Source: CAYRHS01 sp964424125 (lineage in GTDB: Bacteria > Actinomycetota > Acidimicrobiia > IMCC26256 > JAOSJL01). Taken from it: a DNA stretch of 5,611 nucleotides. Under the pieces are notes generated by a model that made no database searches, was not told the origin of the DNA, and saw nothing but the letters and a program-made list of their open reading frames with translations. Shown here in pieces: positions 1-5,611 of the stretch. The DNA lies in assembly GCA_964424125.1 (NCBI GenBank), contig CAYRHS010000186.1, forward strand, positions 1-5,611. The letters are read 5' to 3'. Every line of letters begins with the position of its first letter. The first letter of the stretch is position 1. The translations under genes were made by a program, and so were the position numbers.

Positions 1-2492
1 TGGCGCTGCGGCGCGAGGAGGCGCGGCCGATCGTTGAGATCCTCGACCGCACGCCGCCGATCCCCGAGAACTGCCAGTGGGCGCTGTTCCTGCGCAACCA
101 CGACGAGCTGACGCTCGAGATGGTGACGGACGACGAGCGGGACTACATGTACGCCGAGTACGCGAACGATCCGCGGATGAAGCTCAACCTCGGCATCCGC
201 CGCCGACTGTCACCGTTGCTCGACGGCGGACGGGACGAGGTCGAGCTCATGCACGCGATCCTCTTCTCACTACCGGGCTCTCCCGTCCTCTACTACGGCG
301 ACGAGATCGGGATGGGCGACAACGTCTACCTGGGTGACCGGGACGGCGTGCGCACGCCGATGCAATGGAGCTCCGACCGCAACGCGGGCTTCTCCCGGAG
401 CAATCCCCAGCGGTTGTACCTCCCCGTCATCATCGACCCCGAGTATCACTACGAGAACCTGAACGTCGACGCCCAGGCGGGCAACGCGAGCTCGCTGCTG
501 CGTTGGATGCGACAGCTCATCACGCTGCGGCGGCGGTTCCCCGTCTTCGGTCGGGGTGAGCTGACGTTGCTCCACCCGGAGAACCCGAAGATTCTCGCCT
601 TCGTGCGCGAGGACGAGGACACCGCGGTGCTGGTCGTCGCCAATCTCTCTCGCGCTGCTCAGTTCGCCGAGCTCGAGCTCAATCGCTTCGCGGGCATGAC
701 GCCGGTCGAGCTCTTCGGCAACACCGAGTTCCCGCCCGTCGGTGAGCTCCCGTACCTCGTCACTCTCGGGCCCCACTCGTTCCACTGGTTTGCACTGGAG
801 CGGCGAGCGACCGAGGCCCCCGTCCACAGCCCTCCCCGCGCCGATCTCCCGGCCCTTCGCCATTCGGGACGTTGGCAGACTCTCTTCGAGGGGAGGAGCC
901 GCCGCCGGATCGCGCAGGTCCTTCCGCAGTGGCTCGAAGGGAGACGGTGGTTCGCGGGGAAGGGCCGCGCCATCGCCGACGTCGAGATCGTCGACGTGTT
1001 GCCGTTGACGTCGGCGCGCGGTGGCGAGGCCGCGTTCCTCGTGCTCGCGCGGGTGGACTTCCGGGAAGGTGAGCCCGCGATCTACGCGCTGCCCCTCGCG
1101 GTGACGACCGGCGACCGGGCGCGACATCTGCTCCGCGATCTCGCCCACGGCGTGGTGGCCCGGCTGGATCGGGCCGGGGACGCGCAACCCGCCGCGCTCA
1201 GCGAGGCGATCTGGGAGCCCGGGGTCTGCCGCGGGATGCTCGAGAGCTTCCGGCACCGAAGGCCGCGCAAGGGCAGCCGGGGGGAGCTCGCGACCTGGAC
1301 ACAGCGGACCGTCCACCGAGGCGCCCCCGACGAACCCGAGCCCCAGCTGCTGCGCGCCGAGCAGAGCAACAGCTCGATCGTGTACGGCCATCGCTTCATC
1401 CTGAAGCTGTTCCGCCGACTCGAGCCGGGTCCGAACCCCGAGCTCGAGATCGGGCGGTTCCTCCGGGACCAGGAGTTTCCCCACGTACCTGCTCTCGTCG
1501 GCGCGATGGAGTACCGGGTGAGCCGGCGGGAACCGACGACCGTCGCCGTCCTCCAAGAGCTCGTGCCCAACGAAGGGGATCTCTGGACCGTGATCCTCGA
1601 CACGCTCGAGCGTTTCTACGAGGACGTGGCCGGCGTCGAGGTCCCCTCCGGCGCGTTCGAATCCGCGGAGGAGCACGTCCTGGACCTGATCGAACGGGAG
1701 CCACCCGAAGAGCTCGTGGCTCGGGCGACCTCTTCGTTGCAGCGAGCCGCCTTGTTGGGTGAGCGGACCGCAGGACTGCACCGAGTCCTCGGGGCCGACA
1801 CCGAGGCTCCGACCTTCGGACGCCAGCCGATCACCGCGCTCTACCGCCGTTCCCTGTTCCAGTCGATGCGGAGCCTCACCATGCGGACGTCCGGCTTGCT
1901 CCGCAAGCGGCTGGGCTCCCTTCCCGAGGACACCCGGGAGCTCGCGTCGAACATCCTCGAGCGTCGGGAAGAGATCACCGAGCGCTTCGACGAGCTCCGT
2001 CGGTCCGACATCGACGGGATGCGCATCCGCATCCACGGCGACTTCCACCTCGGGCAGGTCCTCTTCACCGGCCGAGACTTCGTCATCCTCGATTTCGAGG
2101 GGGAACCGCTCCGTTCGATCGGGGAACGGCGCCTGCGGCGCTCGCCGTTGCGAGACGTCGCCGGGATGTTGCGCTCGTACGACTACGTCGCCCAAGCCGC
2201 GCTCGCCCGGGCACGCGAGCGCGGCGTCGTTCCCGATTCGACCGACCCCGGCGGCGAAGCGTGGGCGCGCCTGTGGAACGCGTGGGTCGCGGCCGCGTTC
2301 CTGCGCGCGTACCTCGGCGGGGTCGAGGACGCCGGGCTCCTGCCGACGGACCGGGCGCATCGAAGACTCCTCCTCGACGCGCTCGTGCTCGAGAAGTCAG
2401 TGTACGAGCTCGCGTACGAGCTCGAGCAGCGTCCGGAATGGGTGCGACTGCCGCTCCTGGGCCTCCTTCGCCAGCTCGACGTCCGGCGATGA
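1..2492 (+). CDS. treS-mak: Trehalose synthase-maltokinase fusion (TreS-Mak), 3' part, 5' end outside window
   Basis: The reading frame is open from the left edge (first complete codon at 3) and gives 829 residues, numbered here within the window. An ATG at 120 lies inside conserved TreS sequence, so it is not the start. Residues 1-266 are the C-terminal part of TreS, a GH13 enzyme that interconverts trehalose and maltose. Visible motifs are PIPENCQWALFLRNHDEL with the third catalytic Asp (residue 34), VLYYGDEIGMGD and RTPMQWSSDRNAGFS. The beta-rich C-domain ends near HSFHWFALE. By comparison with TreS enzymes of about 600 residues, roughly 300 N-terminal residues, including the nucleophile and acid/base, are missing because of the window edge. 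After a Pro-rich linker (about 267-285) comes maltokinase, which makes maltose-1-phosphate from maltose and ATP. It shows the N-cap motif RRWFAGKGR (W316), RAEQSNSSIVYG, a probable ATP-site Lys in ILKLFR (K468), LQELVPNEGD, the catalytic loop HGDFHLGQ (D680), the metal-binding DFEGEP (D697) and the C-terminal VYELAYELEQRPEW. Both halves look intact and cytosolic. The protein probably feeds a GlgE-type glucan synthase. Confidence 0.95.
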   Translation, partial: ALRREEARPIVEILDRTPPIPENCQWALFLRNHDELTLEMVTDDERDYMYAEYANDPRMKLNLGIRRRLSPLLDGGRDEVELMHAILFSLPGSPVLYYGDEIGMGDNVYLGDRDGVRTPMQWSSDRNAGFSRSNPQRLYLPVIIDPEYHYENLNVDAQAGNASSLLRWMRQLITLRRRFPVFGRGELTLLHPENPKILAFVREDEDTAVLVVANLSRAAQFAELELNRFAGMTPVELFGNTEFPPVGELPYLVTLGPHSFHWFALERRATEAPVHSPPRADLPALRHSGRWQTLFEGRSRRRIAQVLPQWLEGRRWFAGKGRAIADVEIVDVLPLTSARGGEAAFLVLARVDFREGEPAIYALPLAVTTGDRARHLLRDLAHGVVARLDRAGDAQPAALSEAIWEPGVCRGMLESFRHRRPRKGSRGELATWTQRTVHRGAPDEPEPQLLRAEQSNSSIVYGHRFILKLFRRLEPGPNPELEIGRFLRDQEFPHVPALVGAMEYRVSRREPTTVAVLQELVPNEGDLWTVILDTLERFYEDVAGVEVPSGAFESAEEHVLDLIEREPPEELVARATSSLQRAALLGERTAGLHRVLGADTEAPTFGRQPITALYRRSLFQSMRSLTMRTSGLLRKRLGSLPEDTRELASNILERREEITERFDELRRSDIDGMRIRIHGDFHLGQVLFTGRDFVILDFEGEPLRSIGERRLRRSPLRDVAGMLRSYDYVAQAALARARERGVVPDSTDPGGEAWARLWNAWVAAAFLRAYLGGVEDAGLLPTDRAHRRLLLDALVLEKSVYELAYELEQRPEWVRLPLLGLLRQLDVRR
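2489..2492 (+). other. ATGA stop/start overlap coupling treS-mak and malQ
   Basis: The malQ start codon ATG (2489-2491) overlaps the treS-mak stop TGA (2490-2492) in a different frame. The preceding 20 bases contain no clear purine-rich Shine-Dalgarno sequence. Termination-reinitiation by the same ribosome is the likely way malQ is translated, which is an inference from this arrangement. Confidence 0.85.
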
Positions 2493-4468
2493 GACCCGAG
2501 CGAGCGCTTCTCGGTCTGGCCCGGCTCCACGGGGTGCAGGTGCGACATCGCGGTGTCGACCGCAGGTTCCACACGGCCGCTCCGGACACCGTGGTCGCGG
2601 TCCTGGGCGCGCTCGGCGTCGGTGTCGAGCGCCTCGAGGACGCGCCGGCGCTGCTGCGCACGACACGCTCGGAGCGCCGGGCTCGAGTGCTCCCCGGCTG
2701 CACGGTTACGTGGACCGATCGCGGAACCCCGGACACGATTCCGATGCGGGTGCCCGTGAGCGCGGAGGGCAGGGTCGAGGTCGTGGTCGAGCTGGAGGAC
2801 GGCGGCGAGCTGTCGCGCCGAGCGGAGCTCACCGACACCCGCGCCGATCGCGCCACCGATGCCGACGAGTCGGTCGTGGATCGGCGCGTGCCGGTCCCCG
2901 ACGGAGTGCCGGCCGGCGTACACCGTGTGCACGTGCGGGGCGCGGGTCGGCGCGGCGAGGCGGCGCTCATCGCCGCGCCCCGTCGCGGTCCCGATCCCCG
3001 CGGGGTCCGGGACTGGGGGATCTTCGCCCCCGTCCACGCGCTCGCCGGACCCCGACGGCCCGGGCCGGGAACCCTCGCCGACCTCGCGGAGCTCGCGCGC
3101 CGCGGGGGCGACCACGGGGCGACGCTGTTGGCCACGCTGCCGCTGCTCGCCACCTTTCTCGACGGGCCCGTCGAGCCGAGTCCGTACGCGCCCGTGAGCC
3201 GGTTCGCGTGGAACGAGTGCTACTTGGATCTCGACGCGCTCCCGGTCGGGGACGGTGATCGCGGCCGGGCCGATCGTCCGGCGGTGCCCGGCGCGGTCGC
3301 GTCCGGCCTCGTCGACTGGGAGGGGGCGTGGGGCCGGGTCGACCACGCCCTCGGCGATGCAGCCGACCGGCTCGGCGACCGGGGCCGGGGCGAGGTCGAG
3401 GCCTTCGGACGCTCCTGTCCGCTCGTGGCCGAGTACGCGTGCTTCCGCGCCACGCGCGAGCGCCACGGCGCCGACTGGCGTCGGTGGCCGGCTCGCGCCC
3501 CCGACGACCGGGACCCTCGCCGGGAGCTACGCCACCTCTTCGGTCAGTTCGCGATGCACGCCCAGCTCCGGGCGCTGCGCGACGACCTCGCCGATCGGGG
3601 CCAGACGATCGCCCTCGACCTCCCGCTCGGCTCGCATCCCGACGGCTTCGACACGTACCGGTTCCCCGAGTCCTTCGCGGCGGGAGCCTCCGCGGGAGCG
3701 CCGCCGGACGATTTCTTCGCCGGGGGACAGGTCTGGGGATTCCCGCCGTTGCACCCGGAGCGGACCCGGCAGGACGGTCACCAGCTCCTCCGGCACTGCC
3801 TGCGCGCCCATCTCCGCTACGCGGGGCTCCTACGTCTCGACCACGTGATGGCGCTCCATCGGCTCTACTGGGTCCCCGAGGGTGCCTCGGGCCGGGAAGG
3901 GGCCTACGTGCGGTACCCGACCGAGGAGCTGTACGCCCTCGTGGTCCTCGAGGCCTCGCGGGCCGGAGCCGAGATCGCGGGGGAGGATCTCGGGACCGTG
4001 CCGGAGGTCGTCCCACGCGCCATGCGTCGCCATGCGTTCGCGCGGCTCTACGTCGCACAGGCGGAACTCGACATGGACACCGAGGCCCTCGCGCCACCAC
4101 ACCGGTCCGTGGCATCGGTCAACACGCACGACATGCCTCCCTTCGCCGCCTGGTGGGAAGGGTGCGATCGGACACGACGATCCCGGGTCCTGGAGCTCCT
4201 GGGACCAGCCTGTCCGCCGGACGGCGCAGACGATCCTGCTCGTGTGTTGGGCGCGATCCTCGGGGTGCTCGGCGAGAGTCGCGCGCGCCACGTGCTCGTG
4301 ACGCTCGAGGACCTCTGGCTGGAGCAACGGCCCCAGAACGTCCCCGGTACGGGGTCCGAGCGGGGCAACTGGTCTGCTCGGCTGGAACGGGACCTCGCCG
4401 CGATCTCCGAGGACCCGCACGTGAGCATGCTGCTCAACGGGCTCGAGCGATCCCGAAGGAGGCTGTGA
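2489..4468 (+). CDS. malQ: 4-alpha-glucanotransferase (amylomaltase), GH77
   Basis: This 659-residue protein belongs to GH77, whose members transfer maltooligosaccharyl units between alpha-1,4-glucans in the cytosol and release glucose. The length fits the long E. coli/actinobacterial MalQ type rather than the roughly 500-residue core type. Residues 1 to about 170 form an N-terminal extension with a helical start (RALLGLARLHGVQ) and a beta-rich part. The catalytic barrel follows from DWGIFAPVHAL (about 175). Motifs in order are SPYAPVSRFAWNECYLDL (about 231), DLPLGSHPDGFDTY (377), GAPPDDFFAGGQVWGFPP (403), RLDHVMALHRLYWVPEG with predicted nucleophile D451, GEDLGTVP with predicted acid/base E499, NTHDMPPFAAWW with third acid D548, and NVPGTGSERGNW near the end. 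The ATG was chosen because it begins the family-like N-terminus and overlaps the upstream stop as ATGA. I see no convincing Shine-Dalgarno, so translation probably depends on coupling. An in-frame ATG at 2261 would add about 76 Arg-rich residues lying over the maltokinase domain and is rejected. The GH77 assignment is firm, but the preferred donor and acceptor cannot be told from sequence. Confidence 0.93.
   Translation: MRPERALLGLARLHGVQVRHRGVDRRFHTAAPDTVVAVLGALGVGVERLEDAPALLRTTRSERRARVLPGCTVTWTDRGTPDTIPMRVPVSAEGRVEVVVELEDGGELSRRAELTDTRADRATDADESVVDRRVPVPDGVPAGVHRVHVRGAGRRGEAALIAAPRRGPDPRGVRDWGIFAPVHALAGPRRPGPGTLADLAELARRGGDHGATLLATLPLLATFLDGPVEPSPYAPVSRFAWNECYLDLDALPVGDGDRGRADRPAVPGAVASGLVDWEGAWGRVDHALGDAADRLGDRGRGEVEAFGRSCPLVAEYACFRATRERHGADWRRWPARAPDDRDPRRELRHLFGQFAMHAQLRALRDDLADRGQTIALDLPLGSHPDGFDTYRFPESFAAGASAGAPPDDFFAGGQVWGFPPLHPERTRQDGHQLLRHCLRAHLRYAGLLRLDHVMALHRLYWVPEGASGREGAYVRYPTEELYALVVLEASRAGAEIAGEDLGTVPEVVPRAMRRHAFARLYVAQAELDMDTEALAPPHRSVASVNTHDMPPFAAWWEGCDRTRRSRVLELLGPACPPDGADDPARVLGAILGVLGESRARHVLVTLEDLWLEQRPQNVPGTGSERGNWSARLERDLAAISEDPHVSMLLNGLERSRRRL
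4455..4462 (+). promoter_or_regulatory. Strong Shine-Dalgarno sequence for glgB
   Basis: GAAGGAGG lies inside the last codons of malQ and is nearly a perfect complement to the 16S rRNA 3' tail. It sits 9 nt before the GTG at 4472 and 12 nt before the next GTG at 4475, so it favours 4472 as the glgB start. It also lets glgB recruit ribosomes independently, unlike malQ. Confidence 0.85.
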
Positions 4469-4471
4469 ACC

Positions 4472-5611
4472 GTGGTGCGACGTTCCTATCCCGTCGTCGG
4501 TGACCGGGACGACCACTTCTTCAACGAAGGGACCCACCAGCGCCTCGGCGAGGTCCTCGGCGCGCAGCTCGCGACCCACGACGGGCGAGACGGCACCGCG
4601 TTCGCGGTGTGGGCACCGGCGGCGCGGGCAGTGACGGTGATGGGTGATTTCGACGGCTGGCGCGGCGAGGACCATCCGATGGTGTCTCGGGGAGACTCCG
4701 GCATCTGGCAGGCGTTCGTTCCCGACGTCGAGGTCGGGACCCGCTACAAGTACCGGATCCACACCGCCGACGGCCGACTCCTCGAGAAGGCCGATCCGGT
4801 GGCGTTGCGCACCGAGGTTTCCCCGTCCACCGCTTCGATCGTCTGCGACCTGGACTACGAGTGGGGCGACGGGGCCTGGATGGCCGAACGCGAGCGGCGC
4901 AACGCGCTCGACGCCCCCATCTCCGTCTACGAGGTACACCTCGGGTCGTGGCGGCGGCCTGCCGACGACCCGGCCCGGTACCTCACCTACCAGGAGTCGG
5001 CCCGGTTGCTCGCCGAGCACTGCCACACGCACGGCTTCACGCATGTGGAGCTGCTCCCGGTCATGGAGCACCCCTTCTACGGGTCGTGGGGCTATCAGAC
5101 GACGGGGTACTTCGCGCCCACGAGCCGCTATGGCGCTCCCCAGGGGCTCATGGAGCTGGTCGACGTGCTGCACCAGGCCGGCATCGGCGTCCTCCTCGAC
5201 TGGGTCCCCTCGCATTTCGCCAGCGACGACTTCGGGCTCGCCCGTTTCGACGGGACCCACTGCTACGAGCACGCCGATCCCAAGCAGGGCTACCACCCGG
5301 ACTGGGGGAGCTGCGTGTTCAACTACGGGCGGCACGAGGTCCGGAGCTTCCTGCTCTCGAACGCGAGCTTCTGGCTCGACCGCTACCACGTCGACGGCCT
5401 GCGGGTGGATGCAGTGGCCTCGATGCTCTACCTGGACTATTCGCGCGTCGAGGGCGAGTGGGTACCGAACCGCTACGGCGGCCGCGAGAACCTCGAGGCG
5501 CTGGACTTCCTGCGCATGCTCAACAAGACGGTCTACGAGCGCTTCCCCGGCGCGCAGACGTTCGCCGAGGAGTCGACGGCCTGGCCGATGGTGTCACGGC
5601 CCACCTACCTC
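4472..5611 (+). CDS. glgB: 1,4-alpha-glucan (glycogen) branching enzyme, GH13, 5' part, 3' end outside window
   Basis: The frame is open from GTG 4472 to the right edge, giving 380 residues with no stop. The start is set by the Shine-Dalgarno at 4455-4462 and follows the malQ TGA by 3 nt. GlgB cuts alpha-1,4-glucan and re-attaches the segment through an alpha-1,6 bond. The protein begins almost directly with a DHFFNEGTHQRLGEVLGAQL segment and a CBM48 domain (about residues 25-115, with FAVWAPAARAVTVMGDFDGW), so it lacks the extra N1 domain of the longest GlgB proteins. The GH13 barrel starts near ISVYEVHLGSW (about 150). Motifs are HPFYGSWGYQTTGYFAP, LLDWVPSHF (D243, H248), EHADPKQGYHPDWG, DGLRVDAVASMLYLDYSR with predicted nucleophile D313 (substrate-binding R311), and FAEESTAWP with predicted acid/base E366. 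The 53-residue spacing between these two acids matches my recollection of E. coli GlgB (405 and 458). The later His-Asp region and the C-terminal beta domain lie beyond the edge. It should branch the glucan made from the upstream TreS-Mak product. Confidence 0.96.
   Translation, partial: MVRRSYPVVGDRDDHFFNEGTHQRLGEVLGAQLATHDGRDGTAFAVWAPAARAVTVMGDFDGWRGEDHPMVSRGDSGIWQAFVPDVEVGTRYKYRIHTADGRLLEKADPVALRTEVSPSTASIVCDLDYEWGDGAWMAERERRNALDAPISVYEVHLGSWRRPADDPARYLTYQESARLLAEHCHTHGFTHVELLPVMEHPFYGSWGYQTTGYFAPTSRYGAPQGLMELVDVLHQAGIGVLLDWVPSHFASDDFGLARFDGTHCYEHADPKQGYHPDWGSCVFNYGRHEVRSFLLSNASFWLDRYHVDGLRVDAVASMLYLDYSRVEGEWVPNRYGGRENLEALDFLRMLNKTVYERFPGAQTFAEESTAWPMVSRPTYL

Noticed and set aside
1240..1320. 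Basic stretch (RHRRPRKGSRG) in the maltokinase, considered as a possible insertion or nucleic-acid-binding patch
   Set aside because: The frame continues smoothly into conserved RAEQSNSS and an Arg-rich loop at this place is plausible family variation. Nothing else supports a binding role.
270..2360. Antisense open frame of 696 codons opposite treS-mak
   Set aside because: It is the mirror of a strongly conserved fusion protein in high-GC DNA, where the antisense frame rarely meets stops. Its translation is low-complexity (Arg, Glu, Gly, Pro rich) with no recognisable domain.
2402..2424. Direct repeat GTACGAGCTCG, two copies 12 nt apart
   Set aside because: It encodes the VYELAYELEQ helix that is typical of the maltokinase C-terminus. 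The repeat follows from the protein sequence (Y-E-L twice) and codon bias, so there is no reason to call it an operator.
2261..2488. Upstream in-frame extension of malQ from ATG 2261
   Set aside because: It would add about 76 Arg-rich residues without family resemblance and overlap the conserved maltokinase end by over 200 bases. ATG 2489 begins the family-like N-terminus.
1759..3258. Sense-strand open frame of 499 codons overlapping treS-mak and malQ
   Set aside because: The translation is Ser/Arg/Pro-rich shadow sequence in the wrong frame over conserved maltokinase and MalQ segments.
3830..5389. Antisense open frame of 519 codons across the malQ/glgB junction
   Set aside because: It spans two well-supported sense genes, its translation matches no family I recognise, and its length is explained by GC-rich codon bias on the other strand.

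Overview
The window is a compact, single-strand piece of an alpha-glucan/trehalose metabolism operon from a high-GC bacterium (roughly 70% GC by eye, with strong G/C preference at third codon positions). All three genes read on the + strand and there is essentially no non-coding DNA. The lineage cannot be fixed from sequence alone. High GC and the presence of GlgE-pathway genes fit Actinomycetota. The fused trehalose synthase-maltokinase is an arrangement I associate more with Proteobacteria and some other phyla than with mycobacteria or streptomycetes, where the two genes are usually separate.

Layout. (1) Positions 1-2492 hold the 3' part of a trehalose synthase-maltokinase fusion (TreS-Mak). 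The 5' end, with the first part of the TreS barrel, lies outside the window. (2) Positions 2489-4468 hold a complete GH77 4-alpha-glucanotransferase (MalQ) whose ATG overlaps the TreS-Mak stop codon (ATGA). (3) Positions 4472-5611 hold the 5' part of a GH13 glycogen branching enzyme (GlgB), starting at a GTG behind a strong Shine-Dalgarno sequence 3 nt after the malQ stop. It runs off the right edge.

How the genes fit together. TreS interconverts trehalose and maltose, Mak phosphorylates maltose to maltose-1-phosphate, GlgE (not in the window; expected nearby by family knowledge) would polymerise that into linear alpha-1,4-glucan, and GlgB adds alpha-1,6 branches. MalQ reshuffles maltose and maltooligosaccharides and would link this pathway to glucan recycling. 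The tight spacing and overlap suggest one transcript with translational coupling.

The families and catalytic residues are recognisable and conserved. I found no mobile element, RNA gene, CRISPR array, terminator or clearly new system. The points of mild interest are the position of malQ between treS-mak and glgB, a variant active-site loop in MalQ, and malQ and glgB lying in the same frame separated by a single TGA.
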